32,974 bases of DNA. It comes from CAZLYF01 sp964586835. Its GTDB lineage: Bacteria; Bacillota; Clostridia; Christensenellales; Aristaeellaceae. Every line of letters begins with the position of its first letter. The stretch's first letter is position 1. Below, in pieces: positions 1 through 7,852 of this stretch. The translations under genes were made by a program, and so were the position numbers. The stretch lies in assembly GCA_964586835.1 (NCBI GenBank), contig CAZPIC010000026.1, forward strand, positions 1 to 32,974, written 5' to 3'. Under the pieces are notes generated by a model. That model saw only the letters and a list, made by a program, of their open reading frames with translations. It made no database searches and had not been told where the DNA came from.

Positions 1-1101
1 GATTTCTTCGTATCTCGACCTTTCCGGTCATGCCTGTGAATAATCCAGGCTAAGGCTTCTCTGCTGTTTCTTTAAAGATGCTTTGCGGCTTTTTCTACTT
101 TGTGACTGGCGGCGTATGGGTTGATTCTGGCTTTCGCCGGACCTGTCACCCTATTCTTTGGGCGCGCTATATCTTGAAGCAGGAGGACAGGGCTGGTGAA
201 GCCTCCCCTGTGCATGAGCGGTGTCTATGGATCGCGCCACCTTAAGACAGACCGCCTTCCATAAAGCCAACAGGATCTTATCTCTTTTTCTGCGTCAGGG
301 CGGTAGGAAAACCGTAACGCCGGACAAGAGGATGTTCTGGATTCCAACTGCGCCTGATCGTTTTTTCTGTAGGGACGCACCCTGGTGAAGCAGATCTTGT
401 TTCGCGGTGACTATTTCACAACGTCGTAGCGGACAAGCTCGTTGCCATGCAGGCTACCGGGTACATGCCGTCCAGGGACGCTTCCGGGGCGCTGCGAAGA
501 AGGGCATGCGGGTGCTTCACAGCGGCTCAAGAGGCATCCATCCATCCGTCATCGTCAGGGCCTTTGCGTCTTCGCCCGCCAGTGTGGAACCACAAGAAGA
601 GACTGGACCGGACTCGAAGAAACCGGGTTGCCACGCTACCCTCTCGCTGCTTTAGGGATCTTAATCGCGGTGTGGAGGAGCGTGTCAGGCTTGGTGATGC
701 TGATCCCTTGGAATCTTAGGCGCTTGCATCCTGTCTTTGGCGTGTGGTCCATCGTTGCCGCGCTCATGCCAAGCTGCTCTTCCCGGACGCTTTCTGTCTG
801 GACGTCCTGATGAAGCATCGGTTCTCCGTAAGCCTGCAAGGACGTCACCCACTATGACCGGCTCGCATCCAGGGATTATCCACAGGGTATGCCCATAGCA
901 TCCCAACTTAAAATCAGCTTCTCCCTGGCAGCCACGCTGCATTTGCTTGCCCGATCTTGCCTTCGGCCGCTGCAGGAGACATCCACCAGTGCAGGGGAGT
1001 TCGGACAGCACAGGGCAGAGGACCTGCCGCATCCCTCCATCCGCGCACCCATCGATCCTGCTTCCTTTCTCATCCTGCCGGAAACCACGCTTGGCGCTCA
1101 A
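1..1101 (-). pseudogene. Decayed integrase-core (DDE) transposase, 3' end cut by window edge
   Basis: No frame is open across this stretch, but reading the minus strand in three frames gives an ordered match to transposases with an integrase (rve) catalytic domain. From about 990 down, one frame gives WDAMGIPCG, then two stops, then SLQAYGEP, MSAATMD and GISITKPDTLL (to about 640). The frame then shifts to QPGFFESGPVSSCG and LAGEDAKALTMTD (about 636-517). It shifts again to HGNELVRYDVV, a stop, then ICFTRVRPYRKNDQAQLES (about 455-305). These are the expected N-terminal region, the linker and the catalytic core of that family. The first catalytic Asp (normally in an E-x-D-L-V-x-H-C-G motif) reads Gly, and the DNG motif is lost, so it is dead. 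Terminal inverted repeats were not found. The N-terminal limit near 1101 is approximate. Family assignment is from remembered motifs and is fairly firm. The exact IS family is not. Confidence 0.72.
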
Positions 1102-1159
1102 AGGAATCTAAATGACAGCGCTCGCTTCGTGCTCTATAGGCATAAGGTGCCCCGCAGCA

Positions 1160-1188
1160 TATACAAGGACACCCGTACTTGCTATACT
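1160..1188 (+). promoter_or_regulatory. Putative promoter of the ABC permease gene
   Basis: TATACA (1160-1165), a 17-base spacer and TATACT (1183-1188) match a housekeeping sigma promoter. The TGC just before the -10 box makes it an extended -10. It lies beyond the transposase remnant and 66 bases before the permease start, so the permease appears to have its own promoter. Confidence 0.55.
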
Positions 1189-1253
1189 CCCCTGCAGGTG
1201 GCATCGAAATCAAGCTGGCAACGGATTTGTTCAAGTCGAAGGAGGGTTAAGAG

Positions 1254-2945
1254 ATGTCGTTTTCCGGACGCAAAGGGAGAAGGTGGAATGGAACTGGAGT
1301 GGCTTTGTCTCTTCTGTGCCTGCTCTTTTTGCTGTATCCGTTTGCCAGGATGGCGTGGGCTGCGTTTTCCGCAGGATACGACAGCTTTACCCTGCAAGCC
1401 CTAAGGGACTTCTTCACCCAGGAGGACTGTGTCCGCTGCCTGCACAACAGCCTTCTGGCTTCCACATCGGTCACAGCCCTTTCGCTGATACTGGGCATTC
1501 CGTTTGCCTGCTTTTTGACCCTGTTTAACCTCAGAGGACACAGGATGCTGTGGGTGCTTGCGCTGCTCTGCGCGGTGTCCGCCCCCTTCATCGATGCGTT
1601 TTCTCTCAACGCGGTCGTTGAGAACCCAGGCCCCCTCAGCGGGTTCCTGGGGACCCTGGGCATCGGGAGCGGATCCCTGAGCGGCCTGAAGGGTATCGTG
1701 CTTGCCCAGACACTCAAGCTGTTTCCGCTGGCTGCACTTTGTGTCTATATGGCGCTTCGCCGTGCGGACTGCAGGCTTACCGCAGCGTCTGCCAGCCTGG
1801 GCGGTACGGGGATCAGGAGGATCTTGGATCCTGGGGCGGGGAGGATCGTGTCGGCAGTGCTCCCCGTGGCGCTGCTCGTATTCATGGAAGCCTTTGCTGA
1901 CTTTGGAACGCCGGCAGTGACGGGAGGCGAATACCGAACGCTGTCTGTGTTTCTCTATGAGAGTTTCCACAGCCGTGCGGGAGGCAACCTTCCACTGGCT
2001 GCGGTACCCGGTGTGCTGTCTGTTGCGGTAGGCGCCGCCCTGTTTGTGCCTGTGTGGCTTGTCGCAGGTCGCCGCGGGCTCAGGGGCGGTTTGTCTAAAC
2101 CCGCTTGCAGGAAAAAACCAAAGGGGTTCTTCGGCCTCCTGATGCATCTGTACTGCTATGTGGCGATCGCAGTGGCGGTGCTGCCTAAGTTGATTACAGT
2201 CGCAACCTCCTTTTTCAGCGACGGAAACGGAGCCTTTAGCGGAAGGTTTTCCCTAGCCAACTATGCATCAGCGATGGGGGCGATGATGGACCGGTCGATC
2301 GCCAATACTATCCTGGTTGCTCTTGCGACCTTTGCCGTCACAGCAGCGATTGCAGTGCTGGCTGCCTACAGCGCCTTCAGCTGGAACTGGACCCCCGCAC
2401 CGCGTGCAGGCGTGCGGGTGACATTGCCTTATGCCGTGCCCGGCGCAGCTGTTGCGCTGTCACTGATGGCGGCGTATAGTGCAGCCCCCGTGTCACTGGC
2501 CGGTACAGTGTTGATGATGGTCATCGCGCTGTCCGTCCGCGTGCTACCCTATGCCGGCCACTTTGGGAGGACAGCAGTGCTGTGGATGCCTGCCGGCGCG
2601 CGCGAGGCCTCTACCTGCCTTGGGGCTTCACGGCTGAAGACGTTCGCCTATGTAATGCTGCCTCACATCTCCGATCTCGTCATGGCTGGAGCGTTGTTTC
2701 AGCTGGTATTCGCTGTCACCGAGGTCTCAGGCAGTGTCCTGCTGTTCAACACGCGAACGATGACCCTTGCATTGGGCGCATATACTGCCATTAGCCAGGG
2801 CTCTTTTGGAACGGCCAGCGCCTTTTCCGCCGCCACTACAGCGGCTACGATTTCCTCTCTGGCGCTAGCGCTCACAGCCGCACACGGGCTTGGGCGGATA
2901 GGCGCCCGAGGGTGTGGGCGATTCCGAGACGAGCAGGGCGGGTGA
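1254..2945 (+). CDS. Iron(III)-type ABC transporter permease, two-domain (FbpB/ThiP-like)
   Basis: This is a 563-residue integral membrane protein built from two binding-protein-dependent permease halves, as in ferric iron (FbpB/SfuB) and thiamine (ThiP) importers. It should form the membrane channel that a periplasmic-type binding protein feeds and an ATPase drives. The two EAA loops that dock the ATPase are visible: around residues 177-200 (ASASLGGTGIRRI) and around 451-475 (EASTCLGASRLKTF). Many hydrophobic segments run throughout and the N-terminus is basic. ATG 1254 is preceded by AAGGAGGG (1239-1246) with good spacing. No binding protein or ATPase gene adjoins it: upstream is a dead transposase and downstream a sugar-epimerase-like gene. 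The usual operon partners must be elsewhere or lost. Iron is the family's commonest substrate, but the substrate cannot be read from the sequence. Confidence 0.85.
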   Translation: MSFSGRKGRRWNGTGVALSLLCLLFLLYPFARMAWAAFSAGYDSFTLQALRDFFTQEDCVRCLHNSLLASTSVTALSLILGIPFACFLTLFNLRGHRMLWVLALLCAVSAPFIDAFSLNAVVENPGPLSGFLGTLGIGSGSLSGLKGIVLAQTLKLFPLAALCVYMALRRADCRLTAASASLGGTGIRRILDPGAGRIVSAVLPVALLVFMEAFADFGTPAVTGGEYRTLSVFLYESFHSRAGGNLPLAAVPGVLSVAVGAALFVPVWLVAGRRGLRGGLSKPACRKKPKGFFGLLMHLYCYVAIAVAVLPKLITVATSFFSDGNGAFSGRFSLANYASAMGAMMDRSIANTILVALATFAVTAAIAVLAAYSAFSWNWTPAPRAGVRVTLPYAVPGAAVALSLMAAYSAAPVSLAGTVLMMVIALSVRVLPYAGHFGRTAVLWMPAGAREASTCLGASRLKTFAYVMLPHISDLVMAGALFQLVFAVTEVSGSVLLFNTRTMTLALGAYTAISQGSFGTASAFSAATTAATISSLALALTAAHGLGRIGARGCGRFRDEQGG

Positions 2946-3067
2946 AGCTGGGCCAAGCTTTGAAAGGGAACTCCGCAGGTACCCATCCCCTTTGCCAAAG
3001 AGACAAGCTTGACAGGCGGGGCGGAAAGCGGGAAACTGACAGAAAAGGATACAAATAGGAGGGGACT

Positions 3068-4123
3068 ATGAAGAAGAGCCAGGAACAGCTGTTGAGAAGG
3101 AAGGTCGGGGACTTAAGCTCTCTTGTCGGCGTAAAGGACTATGTGTTGAACGATGGCCCGGGAAAGGGTATACGCGCCTTTGACTTGAAGAATGGCAGGA
3201 ATCTTGAGCTGACCGTCCTTGCCGACAGGGGGCTTGACATCTCTTCCCTGTCGTACAAGGGTAGGAACATGGCCTTTGCCTCTAAAAGCGGCATCAGGTC
3301 CCCCTATCTGTATACGGAGGACGAGGCCAGGGGATTCCTCAAACAATTCTTTGCCGGCTTTCTGACGACCTGCGGGCTGACATATGCGGGAGGCCACGGG
3401 CGTGACGGCGACAGGGAGCTTGGGTTGCACGGACCGTACAGCAACACGCCCGCAAGCCAGGTATCCGCTTGGACCGGGTACGCCGATGACGAACTTGTTC
3501 TGCATGTTGCAGGCCAGGTGCGCGAAAGCTGTGTATTTGAGGAGAACCTCCTTCTGAAACGGATGATTACGCTGGAAACAGAACGGGACCGCCTTGTGAT
3601 CCGCGATCGGATCGAGAATCAGGGCTTCCGAGACGAACCTTTCATGCTGGTGTACCATATCAATTTCGGTTATCCTATGCTGGACGCAGGGGCACGCGTT
3701 TTTAGTTCGGCGGGACAGGTGATCGCCAGGGATGAGACTGCCAGGAAAGGGTTTTCGGATTACGACAGGATGGAAGAGCCCGTGGACGGCAGGGAGGAAG
3801 AATGCTTCTTCCATGTCGACCACAGCGGACGTGAAGCGTTCGCCATGCTGCACAACGAAGACCTGGGCGCAGCGTGCATCATCGGCTTTGATCCGGAGGC
3901 CTTTCCGCTGCTGTGCCAGTGGAAATGCATGCGGTCGGGGGACTATGCACTGGGCCTCGAACCGACGACTTCAGGCGTTCATAATCGCGCGATTGCCAGA
4001 GAAAACGGGACGCTACGTTATCTGAAGCCGGGAGAGAGCCAAAACCTGGATATCACTGTGGAGTTTACAGACGATCAGGCGGTCATCGGGCACTACGTGC
4101 AGCGGTCGAAAAAGCACAGGTAA
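3068..4123 (+). CDS. DUF4432 family protein, aldose 1-epimerase-like
   Basis: This 351-residue cytosolic protein resembles the DUF4432 family, which belongs to the galactose mutarotase-like beta-sandwich superfamily. Such proteins bind a sugar and some are thought to be mutarotases or sugar epimerases. Typical features are LTVLADRGLDISSLSYKG near residues 50-67, GLTYAGG and LHGPYSNTPA in the middle, and LEPTTSGVHNRAIARENG towards the end. Length is normal for the family and the frame is intact. The start ATG follows TAGGAGGGG at proper distance. It lies 122 bases after the permease on the same strand and may be cotranscribed with it. A TTGACA at 3009-3014 lacks a convincing -10 partner. No signal peptide is seen. 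The substrate is unknown. Confidence 0.85.
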   Translation: MKKSQEQLLRRKVGDLSSLVGVKDYVLNDGPGKGIRAFDLKNGRNLELTVLADRGLDISSLSYKGRNMAFASKSGIRSPYLYTEDEARGFLKQFFAGFLTTCGLTYAGGHGRDGDRELGLHGPYSNTPASQVSAWTGYADDELVLHVAGQVRESCVFEENLLLKRMITLETERDRLVIRDRIENQGFRDEPFMLVYHINFGYPMLDAGARVFSSAGQVIARDETARKGFSDYDRMEEPVDGREEECFFHVDHSGREAFAMLHNEDLGAACIIGFDPEAFPLLCQWKCMRSGDYALGLEPTTSGVHNRAIARENGTLRYLKPGESQNLDITVEFTDDQAVIGHYVQRSKKHR

Positions 4124-4143
4124 ACCCGTGTTTAAAAAAGCAC

Positions 4144-4172
4144 AGGAAAGCCGGCGACAAGCCGGCTTTCCT
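4144..4172 (-). terminator. Rho-independent terminator of the decayed minus-strand gene
   Basis: A perfect 12-bp stem (4144-4155 with 4161-4172) with a 5-base loop. Read on the minus strand it is followed by GTGCTTTTTT, a proper U-tract. It therefore belongs mainly to the minus-strand gene that once ended at 4206. On plus it lacks a T-tract but lies 21 bases after the DUF4432 stop and may help end that transcript too. Confidence 0.85.
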
Positions 4173-4205
4173 GAGTCCCCGCGGGCGTGCTCTGAAGCCT
4201 TCCTG

Positions 4206-4980
4206 CTATGCTTCACGCTTGGCCAACGGCCTTTCGATGCGTGCGAAGACCATCCAGCCCAACAGAAGAATCGCTGGCAGACAAAGGGTACCATGATCTG
4301 TCCACCATGTTGCCGCTAAGCGCATAGAGAAAGGCTCCCCTCACGAGCGTGAATTTGCAAAAACATCAGCACAGCCAAAGATTCCACTGGTGCGTTCCCT
4401 GGGAAGGAAACTGCTGAAGCAGGAACAGGGCATCGCCTTGAGGCTCCTTGAACCGTGCTCACCAGAATGGAAAAATCTAACAAGCGTCGCGTGTGGTTCC
4501 TGGTGTAGCTAAACGCACCAGGAAGGAAAGTGGATCTGGAGGCAAAGGAAGAAGCTGCTTCACGCAAGGACAGGCGATAGACTTCTTTGTCGACAAGGAC
4601 ATCCTCCTGGATTCTGGAAAGGACGTAACCACCAGTGCGTCACGCGGCACTCCAGCCCTGTAGTCCTGAGGGCTGCGTGGGACTGTCTCCATGGGGGCAG
4701 GCTTTCATAGGGGATCAGAAGCGCAGGGACCCTGTCCACAGCTGTGCTGCCCAAACGTGGTTCCGCCCAAAGCGGAGACAGGGGTGACGGGCTCCAGACT
4801 GCCGGCAAGGATGAGAGTCGCGATGATGAACAGCGAGAGGCCAGGCTTTGAGACGATTTCATTCGTTGTGCTTTCGGTGTACGATGATGCGGATAGGATA
4901 AGCTTGATCTGTAGAAAAAGGAAAGAGGGAACGTCTCGGAGATTTTCCCTTCGAACTGCGCTACGTATAATTATACACAA
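4206..4980 (-). pseudogene. Frameshifted membrane-protein pseudogene
   Basis: The stretch between the DUF4432 gene and the origin has no intact gene. The minus strand still shows membrane-protein character split over three frames. One frame gives KPGLSLFIIATLILAGSLEP (about 4855-4796). Another gives LVDKEVYRLSLREAASSF (near 4600-4545). The C-terminus reads RGAFLYALSGN, then shifts one frame to HGTLCLPAILLLGWMVFARI, ending ERPLAKREA and TAG at 4208-4206. That end is followed 34 bases later by a strong minus-strand terminator. A hydrophobic helix, a basic tail, a stop and a terminator in the right order argue for a once-real gene. I do not recognise the family. The 5' limit is a guess and overlaps the origin region. 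Confidence 0.6.
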
Positions 4981-5185
4981 GGACGCAAAAAAACATGCCC
5001 AGGACCCCAGCCCTTGTGGATGGATATCAGAAGGATCACAACCTGTTGCCGGGTCGACTTATCAACAGACAGGAGCTTATGCATGCCGCGTGAAGCTTCA
5101 ATACCTTGAACTGCAGGCTGAAGTGTGGTAAGATATGCCAGCGTCAGGCGCAGGGACAGGGTTTATCCACAAGGATTTGTCCACA
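4971..5185. other. oriC: Probable replication origin region with DnaA-box cluster
   Basis: Several 9-mers resembling the DnaA box TTATNCACA lie directly upstream of dnaA. They are TTATACACA (4971-4979), a reverse-oriented TGTGGATGG (5015-5023), TTATCAACA (5059-5067), TTATCCACA (5163-5171, perfect) and TTGTCCACA (5177-5185). The first borders an A/T-rich patch. Origins in Bacillota commonly lie beside dnaA, so this is the best origin candidate. The last two boxes fall just after the predicted dnaA start site, where bound DnaA could repress its own gene. One further perfect box (876-884) lies alone inside the transposase remnant. A skew plot was not possible. Confidence 0.65.
5106..5134 (+). 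promoter_or_regulatory. Putative dnaA promoter
   Basis: TTGAAC (5106-5111), a 17-base spacer and TAAGAT (5129-5134). Transcription would start near 5141, giving a leader of about 140 bases that contains two DnaA boxes and fits autoregulation. Confidence 0.55.
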
Positions 5186-5279
5186 GGCTGCCGGCAAAAT
5201 ATGTTCATCCCGGGTCTTTGTAGGCCCGATGCAATATGCGTATGGATGCATACCGCGAACCAATTGGAGGACTTTTGCT

Positions 5280-6599
5280 TTGGATGTGAAGGCCGTGTGG
5301 GACCGGGCATGCTCGCTGATGCGCGGTGAAATGAGTGATCTGACCTATTCGACCTGGATCGCCACTGCATTGAGGCCGGTAGCATTCACGGGGGAGCAGT
5401 TTGTTGTGGAAGCGGTGACCGATTTCTATCATCAGTTTGTTGTGCCCAGGTATTCCGTGCTTATTTCTACCGCCGTTCGGCAAATTATCGGCCGTGATGT
5501 CAGGCTCTCCATCATGACGCCCAGTCAAGCCCAAGAATATCGCGACGGTGTAAAACCGGCGTCCTCGGTCGCCCCTCAGCTGAACCCCAAGTATTCGTTT
5601 GAGAACTTCGTCGTCGGCGGCGGCAACAGATTTGCGCACGCCGCTTCCCTGGCGGTCGCAGAGTCGCCGGCAGACGCGTACAATCCACTTTTCATCTATG
5701 GGGAGGTTGGGCTGGGAAAGACGCATCTGATGCATGCCATCGGACACTACACGCTCAGGCAAAAACCCAGCACGCGCCTTGAATACGTGACGAGCGAGAC
5801 CTTTACCATTGAACTGGTGGCAGCCATCCAGACCAACAGAAATGCTCTGTTTAGAGAGAAGTACCGCAGTGTGGACGTTCTTTTGATCGACGACATCCAG
5901 TTTATCGCCGGCCGAGACAGCACGCAGGAGGAGTTTTTCCACACTTTCAATGCCCTGCATAATGCGGGGAAGCAAATCATCATCTCCAGCGACAGACCGC
6001 CTAAGGAGATCGCGAAGCTGGAGGAGAGGCTCCGAAGCCGCTTTGAGTGGGGGCTGATCGCGGATATCCAAAAGCCGGATCTGGACACGCGCTGTGCCAT
6101 TCTTCGCAGAAAGGCCGACGATGAGCTGGTCTCGGTGGGGGACGACGTACTCGAGATGATTGCGCAGAAAGTGGACAGCAATATCCGCGAACTTGAAGGG
6201 AGTCTGACGAGGCTGGTCGCGTATTCTTCACTGACAAGCAAGCCCATCAGCATGCAGTTGGCTGAAGAGGCCCTCAAAGAGGTGCTCTCCAAGCAGACGA
6301 TGCGAAACATCACTCCGGAGGACGTAGTCCATGCGGTTTCCTCCTATTATGCCGTTCCTGTTGCAGAGCTTTGCGGATCGCGGCGCACCCGGGAGGTGAC
6401 CGTCCCGCGGCAAATTGCCATGTACCTGTCAAGGAAGCTTACAGACGCGTCGTTTCCCAAGATAGGCGAGATTCTCGGAGGCAGGGACCACACCACGATC
6501 ATGCACGGATATGACAGGATTGACATGATCCGGCGCTCTGCCCCTCAGGTCAGTGCTGCGCTGGACGATATCACGCGCCAGCTAAAGAAAGAAGTGTAA
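5280..6599 (+). CDS. dnaA: Chromosomal replication initiator protein DnaA
   Basis: DnaA binds DnaA boxes at the origin, oligomerises with ATP and melts the duplex. The 439-residue protein has the normal domain order: N-terminal helicase-loading domain (about 1-80), a short linker, AAA+ ATPase with Walker A GEVGLGKT (141-148) and Walker B VLLIDD (200-205), sensor-2 region RELEGSL (303-309), and the C-terminal box-binding domain with GGRDHTTIMHG (400-410). The start is TTG at 5280, chosen because GGAGGA (5266-5271) sits 8 bases before it and the protein then begins where the family does. The frame stays open upstream to 5106, but that part runs through the promoter and DnaA boxes. In Walker A the usual second Gly is Glu, which still fits GxxGxGKT. 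dnaN does not follow. The next genes converge on it. Confidence 0.96.
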   Translation: MDVKAVWDRACSLMRGEMSDLTYSTWIATALRPVAFTGEQFVVEAVTDFYHQFVVPRYSVLISTAVRQIIGRDVRLSIMTPSQAQEYRDGVKPASSVAPQLNPKYSFENFVVGGGNRFAHAASLAVAESPADAYNPLFIYGEVGLGKTHLMHAIGHYTLRQKPSTRLEYVTSETFTIELVAAIQTNRNALFREKYRSVDVLLIDDIQFIAGRDSTQEEFFHTFNALHNAGKQIIISSDRPPKEIAKLEERLRSRFEWGLIADIQKPDLDTRCAILRRKADDELVSVGDDVLEMIAQKVDSNIRELEGSLTRLVAYSSLTSKPISMQLAEEALKEVLSKQTMRNITPEDVVHAVSSYYAVPVAELCGSRRTREVTVPRQIAMYLSRKLTDASFPKIGEILGGRDHTTIMHGYDRIDMIRRSAPQVSAALDDITRQLKKEV

Positions 6600-6602
6600 A
6601 AA

Positions 6603-6620
6603 AAGCCCCGTACGGGGCTT
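6603..6620 (-). terminator. Terminator of the rpsF-ssb-rpsR operon, shared with dnaA
   Basis: An 8-bp stem (6603-6610 with 6613-6620) around TA lies between the convergent dnaA and rpsR genes. On minus it is followed by a run of seven T, which makes a strong rpsR-side terminator. On plus it follows the dnaA stop by a few bases with only a short T-tract, so it may work in both directions. Confidence 0.85.
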
Positions 6621-6642
6621 CTATGATGGCAGGGAAAGCCGC

Positions 6643-6900
6643 CTAATCCGCAGCGTAGGGCATCAGGGCGATAGCCCGTGCCCGTTTGATCGCTTCAGCG
6701 AGCTGCCTTTGGTGTTTCGCGCAGGTTCCCATCATCCGGCGGGGAGAGATCTTCCCCCGCTCGTTGATATGCCGACGCAGACGGTTGACGTCCTTGTAGT
6801 CGATATATTCCACTTTGCCTGCGCAAAATTCACACACCTTGCGTCGGGGCCTGCGGCCGCCCCGTGGCCTTGGGCGTCTGTCACCGCGATCCTCGGACAT
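6643..6900 (-). CDS. rpsR: 30S ribosomal protein S18
   Basis: This 85-residue protein of the small ribosomal subunit pairs with S6 on 16S rRNA. It has the basic N-terminal tail and the S18 core DYKDVNRLRRHINERGKI. The zinc-binding form is present: C23-x2-C26 and C60-x2-H63. That is the ancestral zinc-containing version, whereas some bacteria carry a cysteine-free paralogue used in zinc limitation. The start follows AAGGAGGG at normal spacing. It is the last gene of the rpsF-ssb-rpsR operon, 29 bases after ssb, the standard order in Bacillota. A strong terminator follows. Confidence 0.97.
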   Translation of the reverse strand: MSEDRGDRRPRPRGGRRPRRKVCEFCAGKVEYIDYKDVNRLRRHINERGKISPRRMMGTCAKHQRQLAEAIKRARAIALMPYAAD

Positions 6901-6929
6901 GTCAAATCCCTCCTTTATATGTCGCCCTG

Positions 6930-7340
6930 TCAGAAGGGCAGTTCGTCATCGTCCACCTGGACAAAACCGTTGTTCTGGGGTGCGGGGGGAGCCTGGACGG
7001 GAACTTCTGCACCCTCACCCCTGGGGGTCAGGAATTCTACCTCATCTGCCTGAACCTCCAGGCTTGACCGCGTCTGGCCGTCGTTTCCTGTGTAGGTTTG
7101 TAGTGTAAGCGTCCCGACGACGGCGACCTTGCGCCCTTTGGAAAGATACCGGCTGCAGTTTTCAGCCAACTGCCTCCAGGTCGTGACGCGGAAAAAATCA
7201 GCTTCAGGCTGTCCTGCTTCCGCTGCGCTAGACCTGCGCCTATTGACGGCTACCGAAAAGCTGCAGACAGGAATGCCGCTACTGGTGCTGCGCAGTTCGG
7301 GGTCGCGGGTCAGGTTTCCGATAATAAACAGCTTGTTCAT
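6930..7340 (-). CDS. ssb: Single-stranded DNA-binding protein
   Basis: The 136-residue protein coats single-stranded DNA in replication, repair and recombination. An OB fold occupies about residues 1-105, opening MNKLFIIGNLTRDPELR, with FFRVTTWRQLAENCSRYLSKG and VVGTLTLQTY. A short Gln/Pro-rich linker leads to the acidic partner-docking tip DDDELPF, so the protein is complete. It sits between rpsF (13 bases upstream) and rpsR, the classic arrangement that couples ssb to ribosomal protein expression. AGGAAGGCGG precedes the ATG. Confidence 0.97.
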   Translation of the reverse strand: MNKLFIIGNLTRDPELRSTSSGIPVCSFSVAVNRRRSSAAEAGQPEADFFRVTTWRQLAENCSRYLSKGRKVAVVGTLTLQTYTGNDGQTRSSLEVQADEVEFLTPRGEGAEVPVQAPPAPQNNGFVQVDDDELPF

Positions 7341-7353
7341 GGCGACCGCCTTC

Positions 7354-7755
7354 CTAAGCCTGCGGACTAACCGGGCTGTCCGAAGCAGCTCTTTCGGTGT
7401 CGGGAGCGGTGGGGACTGCCTGGACAGGCGGTGCGGGAGCCCTCAGTATGCGCGGTTTGACATTGCTGCGCTTGGTTTCCAGCCGGGTGATCAGAGACCG
7501 GAGCACCTCGTCTGTATTGCCGAGATTTCGTGCGATTTCCTTTGGGACTTCCGGACCGGCGGTGAAGGTTACCTGCAGATAGTAACCTTCCGTCTTGTAG
7601 TTGATGGGGTACGCCAGGCGCCGTTTGCCCCACTCTTCGACCTTGTCAATCACGCCTCCGTTGCTTTCTATCAGGGCGTTGAAGCGTGCCACCCATTCCT
7701 TGCGGGCTTCTTCCTCGACCTCCGGGGCGATGATATAGATCAGCTCGTACTTCAT
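7354..7755 (-). CDS. rpsF: 30S ribosomal protein S6
   Basis: This is the first gene of the rpsF-ssb-rpsR operon. The 133-residue product has the S6 ferredoxin-like fold (MKYELIYIIAPEVEEEA at the start, then KRRLAYPINYKTEGYY). A Pro/Ala-rich C-terminal tail of about 35 residues extends beyond the usual core of roughly 95. Such tails vary between species. S6 binds the central domain of 16S rRNA together with S18. GGAGGTG precedes the ATG. The promoter at 7824-7852 and a leader hairpin at 7784-7804 control it. Confidence 0.95.
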   Translation of the reverse strand: MKYELIYIIAPEVEEEARKEWVARFNALIESNGGVIDKVEEWGKRRLAYPINYKTEGYYLQVTFTAGPEVPKEIARNLGNTDEVLRSLITRLETKRSNVKPRILRAPAPPVQAVPTAPDTERAASDSPVSPQA

Positions 7756-7783
7756 TGGCCTTTCACCTCCTCATGGACCTGTG

Positions 7784-7804
7784 GCGCCGCGTCGCGCGCG
7801 GCGC
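7784..7804 (-). promoter_or_regulatory. GC-rich hairpin in the rpsF leader
   Basis: An 8-bp perfect stem of GC pairs (7784-7791 with 7797-7804) around a 5-base loop lies in the roughly 60-base leader, just before the rpsF Shine-Dalgarno site. In many bacteria the S6:S18 complex binds an rpsF leader hairpin to repress its own operon. This hairpin is in the right place for that role, but I could not match the binding motif with confidence. Confidence 0.4.
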
Positions 7805-7823
7805 AAGGACGTGCCGAACTCAG

Positions 7824-7852
7824 AGTATACAGAGAGGGCGCGCCCAAATCAA
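7824..7852 (-). promoter_or_regulatory. Promoter of rpsF-ssb-rpsR
   Basis: Read on minus: TTGATT (7852-7847), exactly 17 bases, TATACT (7829-7824). This is one of the best promoter matches in the window and would start transcription near 7817, about 60 bases before rpsF. The stretch from 7853 to about 8130 beyond it has no convincing gene. It does hold a second weak plus-strand promoter-like pair, TTGACA (8028-8033), 18 bases, TATGAA (8052-8057). Confidence 0.75.

Noticed and set aside
407..810. Plus-strand ORFs of 82-122 codons in the first kilobase
   Set aside because: They lie opposite the transposase remnant, lack good ribosome sites and match nothing; they are shadows of the decayed gene.
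876..884. Perfect DnaA box TTATCCACA as part of a second origin subregion
   Set aside because: It is isolated and lies within the transposase remnant; one 9-mer in 33 kb is expected fairly often by chance.
889..1404. Plus-strand ORF of 171 codons running into the permease
   Set aside because: It crosses the permease promoter and start in another frame and has no recognisable motif.
1401..2147. Antisense ORF of 248 codons opposite the permease
   Set aside because: Rich in His, Gln and Arg with no domain; the plus-strand permease has EAA loops and membrane helices.
3009..3056. Separate promoter for the DUF4432 gene (TTGACA at 3009)
   Set aside because: No acceptable -10 box at 16-18 bases; TACAAA at 3050 is too far.
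4560..4862. Minus-strand ORF of 100 codons as a real gene
   Set aside because: The protein-like segments jump between frames here, which fits a pseudogene better than this single open frame.
5205..6071. Long antisense ORF (288 codons) opposite dnaA
   Set aside because: dnaA on plus is certain from its motifs; the antisense frame has no recognisable domain and is a shadow of GC-rich codon use.
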